Shown: in pieces, positions 11,437 through 22,032 of the stretch
Position numbering within the stretch: position 1 is the first letter of the stretch
How the letters are laid out: each line of letters starts with the position of its first letter
Origin: Acanthaster planci
Lineage: Eukaryota; Echinodermata; Asteroidea; Valvatida; Acanthasteridae
Direction of reading: 5' to 3'
DNA length: 29,890 nucleotides
Assembly (NCBI RefSeq): GCF_001949145.1
Contig: NW_019091440.1
Location: 1,333,798-1,363,687 of the forward strand
Program-made: the position numbers and the translations under genes
Notes under the pieces: model-generated
The model's database searches: none
The model's input: only the letters and a program-made list of their open reading frames with translations
What the model was told of the DNA's origin: nothing

Positions 11437-13507
11437 CTGTCTTGGAGGCAGTTATGAAAGGAACACGATAAGGACATCCAGTTGCTTTTGTTATTTAGCT
11501 ATTTCAATAAATAGTTAAAATCAAGTGACACACCAGAAGAATCATCATGGATTGCACGGCTTCGTGAAATATAGGCAAGGGGTAAAGTTGCTTATCCTTA
11601 GCAAACTTGAAACTCCCCGAACTCTTCGATCGCAAGTAAGCCCGTGTCTTTAAATTATAGCAAACAATTACAGCTTAGATTAGGGCCGAATTTCATGGCA
11701 CTGCTAACTGCAAGCAAAAAATCGGCGCTTACTGGAGCAGAAAATTCTGCACTTACGGCGAACGTATTTCACTGGTTAGCGAGGAATTTTGGCTTGTGTG
11801 CATGCGTATACGCTGTAACTAAGGATTTAGTGCTTTAACGGTTAACGCAGAATTTTTCAGCAGAAGTTTGCCCACGGTATTGCATCATGCCGTAATATAT
11901 TAACGTCACAGTTATAGCACGACTATTTTTCTGCACACATGGGTGCTTATTTGTAGAAATCACAAACTTATAAGGTAACAAGAAATGGAACAAAGGTCAC
12001 GACAAACAACAAGAAACGATCAACAAACTAGTTGTGAGCCAATCTGCAGTATGTCACTCGGTCATTACGACATCACTACGCCATTTAGGTATCTTTCTCA
12101 TGCCTGTCATTACAACCCTCACAATATATTTACAGGGACAACTGTCACTCATTGAGTCTTTCAACCAAACGTGTACATAAATATTCCCGATTGACTCCAT
12201 GATTTGATAATCTAGATAGTCTAGATGACTTAATTCAATTCCCTTGACTTCTTCAAACTATCCCTGATGCTACTTTTAGAGGGGGTTTCACTGATGGAGT
12301 CATCTGAGCAGTCACTGAAACAGGGCGGGGCCAAACCTACGCTCCCATATGTTTGTACACAGACTCCCTACTGCCACGTGTCTGCTACATGTTTATGAAG
12401 AAAATACCCTCTCCCCTCTCCTAGGCCACTGAGTCACTACTTCTTATAATTTTCAGCGTGTTAGGAGCCTTCTGCCTGGCGCTCAGCAGGTAGTTTACTG
12501 ATCTCCAGCGCCCCAACCTGATTCTGGCCATGTGGAAAGAAATTCTGTGATCACGCAAAATGACACACAGGCTGGCCTGAGAAGGTTTCCATCTCTTTTA
12601 CTCAGAAAAATGGCACGGGAATTTGATTTATGAGTCATTTGTAATATAAATATGATTTGGCCATAATTTGGACATTGTACCGCACAGGTGCACAAACTGA
12701 GTTACCCCCCCCGCCACTAAGGGGATACTCTGTAATACACCTGTACATTTGTATCATGAACATTGTCCCCTAGGATGATGGCAGCCCCCCTCCAATTTCC
12801 ACAGTCGGGCAAGCCCCCCTATCCCAAAATTTCCAGCACGAGAACGTCATTATTGCATACACTGTTCTGGTTCCTCATGTGATTCCCGTGATACCGTGCC
12901 CCTTTTCAAATCGACCATACACAGAACAGTTGAGCGCTAAGTCAATTTTGCTAAATAACAGTTCCTCTCGGGGGATTTTTTTTCGTCTCGGTCTTTCACA
13001 ATGTTTATTTTGGTTCTTTGATGCGCCAAATACCAACCATAATTGGTGGAATGGTTGTACAGGCATAATGTAACGATCCGTGCCTCCATTGCAGCACCAA
13101 GCAACGCGATAGACGGTCCAGTCATGCTCGCCAAGGCAAGAATGACTCACTAAGTAAAATAATTAGAGTACATGTGCCGTTAGGTGAGGACATACAAACC
13201 GGGACTTTGGACGCGTGGGATCTGGGAGTGGCTTCACAATCGCTGTGGTAGTCTTCATGTGATCAACTGGTCTGGGCGACTCCTCGTCATCCATAGTGAA
13301 TCACGAGAGTAACAATGGAACTTTACAACCAGCAGCTTGATGACAAGTGAGATGAGTTTATGTTTACTAAACCCTTCGGCAGGGTACCTGTACGTGCCCG
13401 TATAATGACCCATTAATAACCTCCTCCTGTCAATCAGGTCCCGTTAAAATTCTCCAAGATCAAAGGCTCAACATGTAATTTCGCACATGTGTGTTTGTAA
13501 AGAAAAT
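10812..13507 (+). repeat. Segmental duplication, copy 2
   Basis: This matches 1-3664 from ATAACGAGAAGGAG onward and covers the end of intron 2, exon 3, the 3' UTR and the 3' flank of gene 2. It lacks the roughly 1 kb found at 1437-2480; instead it has about 35 bases containing TCTAGATAGTCTAGA. It also carries a small insertion with a C run near 12703 and lacks some short words of copy 1. The match stops near 13507. The offset of about 10.8 kb gives the period of the tandem duplication. Confidence 0.9.
11506..11511 (+). promoter_or_regulatory. Polyadenylation signal of gene 2
   Basis: AATAAA lies 70 nt after the gene 2 stop, in the same ATTTCAATAAATAGTTAAA context as in gene 1. Confidence 0.65.
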
Positions 13508-14744
13508 ACGGTCGACTAAACCGAAAACTTGAAAATATCGAAGATATATACGTGACAGGATGACATTTCAAAACATGGAGTGTGAATGTCAATTACCTAG
13601 GCAGTGTCCATCGAATGTATAAACAGAATAAAATGCAATGTAAAATGTAGATTTAAAGTTTTAGCCGCCATGGATCTTTGTTAGACACAAGTGTTCATTT
13701 TGTGTGTAGCGAAGCGACCCTAACACGTGCATTTCGTAGTCGTTTGCCAGGCAGCGAAGTGCAGCCCCCATTGCTAGGGAAATTTCCCCCTCTCTTAGTC
13801 CTGTTTGGTGCATAAATACGGGGGACGCATGGGATGGGGATCGTGCATTGTGGTAAACGTCCCCAACCCACTGCACTCATGCGTTACAGTTACCACCCCC
13901 CCAAAAAACATTCCCAACAAACGTTGTTTTCTTTTAATCGATGCGGAGGTGGTTCTGCTCAAAATGGCTAGTGGTACTCAGACTTGTCGAATTCGGGCGG
14001 CCCGTTCTTGACGCGGGTTTCCAGTTCTCGAGCTCGTACAGCTCGTGAGATTTGATTTTTGAAAAGCCGCAAAAACTATCGAGAAGGCTAAGTACAAAGC
14101 TGGCGACGATGCACAGTTTTGCAAAATTAACATTAATAATTTTCCATGACAGAAATGATTTTTTAATGGAAAAGAAGTTGGTCCAGTTATCCGAACATGA
14201 ACTCTCGTAGAATGTACAAGGACGCCGCATATTGCAAAGTGCTCTATTAATAACTAGTCGCGATAACCGGTCGTACGTTTGAGCGGCCGACTCACGGACA
14301 ACAAATCCAGCTGTTCGTGAGCCTACGAGAACAAGCCGCCCGAACTCAGCCAGACGCTGTTTGTAATGATTACTGATTCAGTAAAACTGAAACTTTTGGT
14401 ATCATTACAAATATTGGTCAAGCAATAAAAAGCTTGCTGTATGACAGAAACAATGGGGCGGCAAATATAACTTAACACTGTTATATTTTATTTTCAGGAG
14501 CTACGTTAATGGAAGATAGCTGTATACATATATTGAATGTGGACATAACAGACTGGAAAATACGCCCTCATCGTCCACTTTTGAGACTAACAAAATACCA
14601 GATGAAACTCTGCCAGGAGCATTGTAAAACGGACGCCAATTGGCCTCGGACTGGACCAAGAGAGGGCGCTACTTCTGTTAGTACTGAGTGCCCCTTGCTG
14701 GTTTACGAAAGACTAGGAAGTGCAAGCGTTGCTCTCACATCACT
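13508..14744. other. No gene seen; contains inverted repeats
   Basis: Several short open frames overlap on both strands, but none has splice context or recognisable motifs. An imperfect inverted repeat based on TTCGGGCGGC has arms near 13989-14011 and 14328-14346, enclosing about 320 bp, which may mark a small decayed element. Confidence 0.4.
14360..14411. repeat. Nested perfect hairpin
   Basis: An outer stem of 11 perfect pairs (TTTGTAATGAT at 14360-14370, ATCATTACAAA at 14401-14411) encloses an inner stem TTCAGT/ACTGAA with a three-base AAA loop (14377-14391). Confidence 0.7.
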
Positions 14745-14820
14745 ACCAATAAAATGAATACTCCTGGCCAACCCGACTTTTTAGACCAATAAGGGGGTGC
14801 TTCTTCGAGGCGAGTTATGG
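14745..14820 (+). repeat. Short dispersed repeat, copy B
   Basis: Partner of 6245-6321. It shares an ordered series of short words including AAAATGAA, GACTTTTT or CTTTTTGACC-like, and a G run. It lies about 290 bp before the block upstream of gene 3. Confidence 0.4.
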
Positions 14821-15108
14821 AGTCGGTGGTGTCTATTTCATAACCGTTTCGACTTAAAACACCTTTTGGGGGAAATAAACGCGTTTCGGTTTTTCCTGAA
14901 GTGTTCCCATTGGGAAAACATATTTTTGTGTCTTGTTATGAACAGGCAAATGTGTCATTTTGTCGACACGTAACAAAATACACAACGTGTTTAGCTTTGG
15001 ATTATTAACACTGCAACACGTTCAAAAAGTGTTATCAGGAAGACGCATAAAAAACATTAAACCATTAACACTTGTTTAACACTAACGAGTGTACCTTTGA
15101 CAGCAATA

Positions 15109-15417
15109 TTGGTATTTATACACAGTTGTGCATGGATCAATCGCCTCTCTTCTAGACGATCAATGTTCAACTAATATTAAACTCGTTTAACGCTGCACAC
15201 GTAGAGGAAGCCGATGCTATCTACTCGCAGTAAAAGAAAACAATAGAATCATTATCAAATATCAGAATCAAATATTGCCACAGCATGTGACAATGACACG
15301 GCCCAGAGTACACCCCAGAAAAATCCCCTACTTTTTCCCTCTTAATTTTTTTAATACGTAACCTCCTCATTCATTCCACGTTTATTTATGTTAGTAACGA
15401 CGGAGAGGTTATTCTTT
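15109..15417 (+). promoter_or_regulatory. Conserved upstream block of gene 3
   Basis: This region, 150-460 bp before the gene 3 start codon, is partly conserved at 3866-4024. Shared words include CACAGTTGTGCA, CTCTTCTAG, GTAGAGGAAG and ATTCCACGTTTATTTATG. A promoter or 5' leader role is inferred from position only; no clear TATA box is assigned. Confidence 0.35.
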
Positions 15418-15567
15418 TGTGTTGTACCTTGAAGGCTGCTTCCCTACAAAATAAAGTTAACACGGTCCGTTGAAGTTGTAATTATTATTGTTTACCAGAA
15501 CTGTTGCAGCTACAGTAGAAGGATTGAGGGTTTCAGTAAGCCGTGGATAGTTTGGTCATAAATTACG

Positions 15568-16963
15568 ATGCAGTGTTGGCTGAGGAGCGTCATTGTTCTT
15601 GCTTGCCTTGGTGAGTCCATCTCTTTTATTTCAAGTTACATACTAACGTCGACGATTGATATACTGATATGTATGCAAAATGCTGTATAAATCCAATCTA
15701 ACAATGAAATGAAAACAGGGCGATTTTATAGAAAAGTTATTTCACCATGTTCCTTCCAGAAGCATGAAAGGAAATCTCAATAAAATTACCTAAAGTAAAA
15801 AAAAATTTAAGGAAAATACACTTTCGTCCCCACTAGACAAAAGTGGCCAAAAACATTTTGATCCTGATTTTTTCTTGGTTCAAGGCTAAGGAACCGAGAT
15901 CAGTCGTCATAAACTATTAGTGTGTTAGAGTAACCTGACGATACTCTGGCAGTATAGGTCAAGTGGCTGCCATTGCTAATAAGTCACGATGATATTCTGT
16001 AAAATTTCGTTCTGAGTCTGTGGGGAGGGATTGAGTCAGTTACTCAACTGGTGAAAGGACTAGGGAAATGGCAATATATAGCAGTATAATGTACATGACA
16101 TATTTCTGAAGCTATTAAGTCCACAAAATAGAGCAGAACTACCCCTTCCTCTTTGGCGTTTTAAACTTCATGAAGGAAGCCCCATTTCTGTGGCATTTTT
16201 CCCCATTCGCCACGCAAGTGCAAGCAGCGTGAAAGATTCAGCCCCTAAATTAAGAAAGGCATAAAACCGTATGCGAAGTTTTGTCCCCTGAAAAAAGAAA
16301 GACCCCCCCACAAACACATATACACACACTTATACCTTACATACCTAGTGTGGACATTCCTTTCTTTTCGTGCAGTTCAGAAAGCTCAGTGCAAATACTC
16401 GTTTTTGTGAACTGGGAAAACGATTTTCAGCTGACTTTTTGTACAAAGTTTCCTTGACTATCCCTCTTCCTTTTACAACGAATAACCCCTACCCCAAAAT
16501 GCCTCTAATCTTCTTTTCAGAGAAGGGGAAACGTCCTGTGGACATGTCTAAGTCCACTTAACGTATTCCTTTCCTGCATCTTGTGTACATCTTATGTTCA
16601 CAAGTCCACACTAAGTATGTAAGGTTAGCGCAAACTTATCTCGATCCATTCTGGGTATTCATCCAAACTGCTTATTCCATGATTCTCTAGCGTGTGCTAA
16701 TGTCTATCTATGTCCCAGTATAATTTCGTCCTTTGTGTCTTCTTACATACTAGAAACAAAAAGACGGCTTTGTGGTGACTCGCTTGTGCGCTTCGAAGGA
16801 GGACTGTGACCTCTTAGCTGGCGGAACAGACGACTGCTCAGAAGAAAATGAGGAACACAAATTCTGTTGTTGCTCAGGGGATGGCTGTAACAGCGCCACC
16901 ACTCGTCAAGTTAACTTCATGTTATCCACAATTACGATTCTCCTTAAAAATACACTGTTTTAA
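15568..16963 (+). pseudogene. Ly6-like gene 3: exons 1 and 3 intact, exon 2 not found
   Basis: Exon 1 (15568-15610) opens with ATG and encodes MQCWLRSVIVLACL, ending in phase 1 at G/GTGAGT. Exon 3 (16754-16963) follows CATACTAG, starts in phase 0 and encodes 69 residues: C-x5-C-x9-C-x9-CCC-x4-CN, then a hydrophobic tail ending NTLF and TAA. No exon with the five-Cys CYxC pattern was found between them. Direct joining of exon 1 (phase 1) to exon 3 (phase 0) would shift the frame. The only acceptor-like candidate, at 16376 after TTTCTTTTCGTGCAG, meets TGA after 11 codons and lies inside an inverted-repeat element. The gene is therefore probably broken in this sequence, although exon 3 looks undamaged, so recent loss, polymorphism or assembly error are possible. 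Confidence 0.6.
16334..16625. mobile_element. Inverted-repeat-flanked insertion (MITE-like) in gene 3 intron
   Basis: The ends are 22-bp inverted repeats matching at 21 of 22 positions (ACCTTACATACCTAGTGTGG at 16334 and its complement up to 16625). A related internal palindrome with GTGGAC and GTCCAC is at 16538-16557. The element is about 292 bp with no transposase. It occupies the place where exon 2 would be expected. No target-site duplication was confirmed. Confidence 0.5.
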
Positions 16964-17157
16964 GAACGCCAAGACTGACCAACATTAACTTGGCTACTTG
17001 TGATAGAATCTGCAAACTTGAAGAAGTGGTCTGCTCTCTCTAGACTCGTCAGCATTTTTTATAGCGCATTGTAAGTACACAGTTGAAATTACTGATTGAT
17101 GCAGTTTTACATTGAATTGCCCAACTCTTCCGAGTAAAGAAGAAAAATGTAGATTAG

Positions 17158-17163
17158 AATAAA
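17158..17163 (+). promoter_or_regulatory. Polyadenylation signal of gene 3
   Basis: AATAAA occurs 195 nt after the gene 3 stop. It is the first canonical hexamer I see downstream on the plus strand. Confidence 0.4.
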
Positions 17164-17169
17164 AAATGA

Positions 17170-20100
17170 CTCGACAAAAAACAGAAATTGGAGTTGTCAT
17201 CATGATTAATGTTTCATGTTTGGTGAGCACCAGAGATTTTCATTTTCAGTGAATCACTTCATTAATTAATTTCATTTACATTTTGAATGTGTCTAGTGCA
17301 TTGTATACACACACTTTTCATATAGTACTTCATTCTTTTTCGTCAGTTTTACATATCTATATTTATATTTTAATTTTAGACGTAGGGCGTTCCTCTTTCC
17401 CTGTGATAATTTTTTATATGCACCTTCATGTCATTTACACGGCAGTTTTAATTTCCTGTGTTATAATTATACATTGTTTTAATAGCTGTAAGTATTTTTT
17501 TACAATTCATATAAAACTTTACTGAAATGATTAGTCGTTTAGAAACGTACCTGTCAATATTTCAAAGATTACATTACAAATAAATGTATTCTAGAAACTA
17601 GACTGTTTCCTAAGGCGACCAAGGGAATTTTGAAGATAAGCATGCAATTCCAAGTTCGTAAACATGGTCTTCATTTGACGAGACAGTTCGTAAGTTCTTA
17701 ATTAGTCGTACACCAAGCTTGTTTGTTGGTGTCGTAAAAGCCTCCAACTCTCACACAGCTAACTTAACACCCCTAGTTGTACAATCACGTGAGAAAAAGT
17801 TCCACAGTTTCATAAAGATTCTTTCAACTAAACCATTCCAAATTCTAATTTATACTGTTAGTTACGGTTGTGTATCTGTCTAATGATTTTAGGCTTATCG
17901 AAGGTGTGTTGGCAGTTTGTACATTACCTGTTTATACCAGGCAAGATATAAGGGGTACCCCCCTTACCTGTCAAATACCTATACACACTCTAAACTATTG
18001 CTATCAAACACATCCCCCTAGACGTCTGTAAAGATTTTCCCGAGATTCCGATCAAACAATAATCAACACAAAGGCCGGGAGGGGGGTTCTCTCCGTCCCA
18101 TATCTTGCTTCAAATTTACCTGCTAGTTTAGACTCTTCAAAAAGCAGTAAAGTATTTTAAGATGATTTGACTGTCGGGTTTTGAGATCTTGCAAATCACA
18201 TACACTGCTGAAAAGAGATAACATATGACTTGATAATCCGATGGAAGCAATCATTTTGTACGAGATCACTTTTTTCACTTTGTTGCATAAGTGCTTCCTA
18301 TTTACCTTTATTTTGTAATAAAATTTCATTTCAAAAGTCACGCATCCAACGAATTAATCGGAGGCCATTTTCTGTTAAAAACTGCCGCTATTGTTGTTAT
18401 TAACAACTCGCACACAAGTGGATAATGGCGGATATGTTGTGTACGGTGTAATTCTGTAACCATTATTTGACGTCCTTAATGCTGTGGAACAACGCTCGTG
18501 CACAGGTGGTACGCGCGCGTGACACGCCTCTTCGACCAATAGGGTGCCGTGGTTTGCCAAAAGCACGCGCGTCAAGCCGAGGAATTTGCGTGTAGGTGCA
18601 CTGTTGCAGCAGTTATAGCGTCTCATGTGATTGTTCTATGCAGTTTGTAAATAACTTTATCACACGCGCACTCATCATGGATTATAAGCTCCCATTGGAT
18701 GAACACGTACTCAAAGTTGTCAAGTTGTGCGTTAACTTCGTATTTCATGGTTCCATGTAACTCTACTATTTCACTGGACGAGGTTACTGAAGTAACTTCA
18801 ATTTTTAGTACAAAATAGCTTCCTGAGGGGGATAAGGAAATAAAATGTCACATTCCTTCAGCTGAGTGCTGAGAATACTTAGTGTCTCTTCTATTTTTAA
18901 GGCATAATTTGCAGGCCATGTAAGATGGCAGGCAAGATTGAACAACAGGGTCAAAGATCGAACATGATAAACCCGAAGTATAGTCCTTCGCCGAAAATCA
19001 CCTCTCTTGGACAAACTTTGTTGAGGCGACGGCTACTTTGTCATGCATTACTTCATGAACCATTAAAAACTCGTGCAGCTGGCTGATTGTATGCTTCAAC
19101 TCGCATATTGATAATTGGGTCGATAAGGTTATCAGAAAGAACACATCATATTTACGCTTTATTTGAAATTTGTGGGAATCCCCAGCACATAAAAGGAATT
19201 CGGTTTACATAGGCCTACGCGGTTGATGTTCTATTGTTGACACAGTTGATGTCCTATTGTGCTACCAATATGGCAAGGTTTTGGAAAATCCCTCAGATGT
19301 TCGTTATAGTGCAGGGAATGGTATTCTATGGGATGGAGTGCAAAAAGAAATCGAATAATGAGAGTGCATGTTGACAAAATACAATTCTTGTCATCTTTGT
19401 TAATTTCCAAATCAAGTGCTATGCACAGTGGTAGTAGGGTTTTGACGACCCAGATCGATCGACCGACCGATCGACCAGTCACTCATCAGTGTTCATCAAC
19501 ACCTTTGAATTAAGATCCGTAATAAAGCTAGCCATATTTTTAAAAACTACCGCCACATGTTCATAAGAATTCCACTTCTTCAACAATAGCTTTGTTAAAT
19601 TTCGAAAGCGAATTTTATTAACTTTTATTGCCATTGCAAACCCCTGAATATCAAGCTGTATTCGGAATAAATGTTACTTTTTCTGAGTAGCCGAGGACAA
19701 TGAACTAAGTACATCATGAAATCATCCAAGGAGTCAGTTCAGTCTTTCAAAAAAAGTTGAAGTCATTGGAGAACAAAACAAGCGCGTGACACGGCTTATG
19801 GCCGCGCTGATGGGCACACATCGCATGCTCGTATCGCTGTTCCCGAACGACGTAGGACGCGATTAACTGTTGTCTAGTAATACCCACTTTGGCTCACGGT
19901 CAGTTCTAATACGGTTCAGTACAATTCTGTCCCCGTGTTTCCTGATAAGATACTGTCCATTCTATTTTTCCTCAACTCTACAATAGATGTGGAAAAAATC
20001 AACAAGAAAAAGCTGCCGTGACGTCAAAACGTGGCCGACTATCAATCAAAATGCACTTTGATCCAGACGAAGCCAAAATGAAACCCCTTTGCGGCAACTG

Positions 20101-20190
20101 TTTCCCGGCTTTTTCAAGCTTGAATTGAAATTAACTCTTTTATGATAACATTATTGTATAAAATACTGCGAAATCTTTGAAGCGAAGTTA
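17170..20190. other. Intergenic DNA between convergent genes 3 and 4
   Basis: No gene or Ly6-like exon was found here. Base composition is AT-rich except for a CpG-containing patch at about 18500-18610. A small GATC/GACC-rich simple stretch is at 19454-19477, and a perfect TGACGTCA at 20019-20026. All open frames are short and without splice context. Confidence 0.5.
18420..18625. promoter_or_regulatory. CpG-containing patch with CCAAT and GGCGG words
   Basis: The patch contains TAATGGCGG, two GCACGCGCG-like words and GACCAATAGG within about 200 bp of otherwise AT-rich DNA. These are common in animal promoters, but no transcription unit starts nearby, so this is only a candidate. Confidence 0.2.
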
Positions 20191-20552
20191 ATAATAAGCC
20201 GTTTGCGAGTTACATTTGAATAAAATCTGGTACGCTGAGTTCTTTAAATTCACGTGAACATAACAATTTGAATTTTTCACACTAAAGCCACCGTTGCTAT
20301 ACTTCTTGATTCGGGGCAAGCTTTTCCTTAGTTACATAAGAGACACCTTGCAACCACACTCAATGGAAAAGAAGGGCACAAAGGGGCAGCCCATTCCAGA
20401 GATGGTGGTCGCTATGCAAAAGCTTGCCCCGAATCACGAGGTATAGAAACAGTGTCTTTAGTCTGGGGAATTCAAATTGTCATGTCTATGTGCAATCAGA
20501 TAACTCAGAGTGCCAGGTTTTATTCAAAGTTAACTTGCAAATGGCTTATTAA
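20191..20552. mobile_element. Fold-back element with 135-bp inverted arms
   Basis: The left arm 20191-20325 and right arm 20418-20552 are inverted copies, about 80% identical by eye. The innermost 17 bases are a perfect match (ATTCGGGGCAAGCTTTT and its complement). The spacer is 92 bp and has no coding frame. Weaker similarity may continue outward toward 20100 and 20640. This is the architecture of a non-autonomous fold-back or MITE element. It lies 270 bp past the gene 4 stop and contains an AATAAA on the minus strand (20519-20524) that could end gene 4 transcripts. Confidence 0.75.
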
Positions 20553-20822
20553 AACTATAAGGGGTATTTTTGTGTTGAAGATAGGTGCTATAAAATTTCG
20601 CTATTGAAACACACTCCAAAATTGTCAAACATGTTTTCTTAATTTCAGGCGTTAAGCAATATTAAACTCATAGTATAGTTTGGAACCTGACGTGATTTCA
20701 TCGACTCCTCTAATTGCGTTTTCCGAAAGAACTGAAAAGAAGCCTGACTCTGAGCTGTTAATGGTTGACTCAGTATTCGGTTAACAGAGCAGTCTCGGTC
20801 TAAGTCATAACGACAGGTATAC

Positions 20823-22032
20823 CTAAACAAACCAGCCAGTGACCACCAACATGGCGACAATGGTAACGAGGTTGACCTCATTAGCGATTGCAGCGTTACA
20901 CAGAGAAGTAGTGCAGCAACAACCGACTGCTCTTTGATTACCATAATACTCTTTGATGCAATCATCGACTATGCCGCCCTTTTCACAAGTGCCTCTTGAG
21001 GCGCATCCCCTGGTTACGCCCTGGTCCAGTTGACCTGGCCCAACAACTGAAATTTTCTGAGAGGAAAAGAAAGGAACAAATCATTCTAATAGAAGACTTG
21101 AGTCGCCTAAAGCCCAATAACCAACGGTGTTCGCAAAGCCCAAGGATATCTTCATGATTTTAGCCTGGCGATTACCCAAATCATTCAATAAACATCCCAT
21201 CACTTACCGCACATATGTATCCATAACTGCACTCGTAAGCAATGATACCAGGGGCCGACGGATCAAAAGGGTCGGCACACTGACCAGTGCCGCTGCAGAC
21301 ATAACAGGTAACAGCATGGCTCAAACCTGTTTTTAGTTCAAGAGGAAAAACATGTGGACTGCAGGCTGGTTCGAAATCAGCCCAAAAGCGAACACAAAAA
21401 CAACATTGAGAAGTCAGAATAAACAGACATTTCAACCTATGCGGATTTTGCTGCAAAATGTTTTGTCACGCCAAGCTTGTTTTAGGTTCACCTGAAGTAT
21501 GAGAAGACATTTAGTTAGGAAACATTTCTTCCGTTTTCAACTTTAAATTGGTTAACTTCCATTTCTGATATCAGAGTCAATCCTCCAATGGTTTATTTCC
21601 CACATGTGGTTGTCTATTTTTTCACAAATCCTAACGGATTAATATTAAAAACCTCTCCTCTCAAATTGGTCATTGTTTTTCGTCTCTTCTAACTCTGCCA
21701 CCATACAATACAGCCTCTCAAAGGTCGGATGCAAGCAGGCAAAAGCAAAATATTACCATTGCTTCTGCTTAATTGCCATGGTGGAAAAGGTGAAAAACTG
21801 TAATGCTAGCTGAAAACAGGAGTGAACTAACTGCAATCCCCAACATGAAAAAGACTCCGTCTTAAAGGCTCGTCCTCGTACAGCCTAGAACTATATAAGT
21901 TGCATCACGCACACTTAATCTCCACGTTGAATGCTGTACATGTTGTTCATGTTGTTTTGGAATCATCGTTGATGGTTTGAGACACTTACCAATGCAAGTC
22001 AGGAAGACGACGATACCAATAATTTTCTTCAT
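20823..22032 (-). CDS. Ly6/uPAR-like GPI-anchored protein (gene 4, complete, three exons)
   Basis: Reading on the minus strand, coding exons are 22032-21990, 21326-21208 and 21056-20823. The product is about 131 residues. The start ATG (ACC before it) opens signal peptide MKKIIGIVVFLTCIG, split in phase 1 at G/GTAAGT. Exon 2 follows AAAAACAG, encodes VTCYVC, then C-ADPFD, and ends YICA at GTAAGT in phase 0. Exon 3 follows a CTTTTCCTCTCAG acceptor, contains C-x5-C-x8-C-x12-CCC-x4-CN, and ends with a hydrophobic GPI-type tail. It keeps the 12-Cys pattern and exon phases of gene 2 but is otherwise strongly diverged, so it is an older paralogue. It is convergent with gene 3. Surface location is inferred; the ligand is unknown. 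Confidence 0.9.
21458..21752 (+). repeat. 295-bp dispersed block, copy in gene 4 intron 1
   Basis: This block matches 25245-25538 in the same orientation at roughly 88-90% by eye, from ATGTTTTGTCACG to a CAAAATA word. It lies wholly inside gene 4 intron 1, with no coding signal. No exon accompanies the other copy, so it is a repeat rather than a gene duplicate. Confidence 0.85.

Noticed and set aside
12875-13150. 91-codon minus-strand frame partly kept in copy 1 (3121-3345)
   Set aside because: Two overlapping frames are equally conserved because the duplication is recent; frame-changing indels separate the copies and no domain is visible.
16370-16561. Open frame considered as gene 3 exon 2
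   Set aside because: It has a single Cys, the wrong phase for exon 1, no donor at its end, and lies in the inverted-repeat element.
21366-21380. GGTTCGAAATC resembling a tRNA B box
   Set aside because: The required C at the box end is missing, and no A box or cloverleaf fits the surrounding gene 4 intron.
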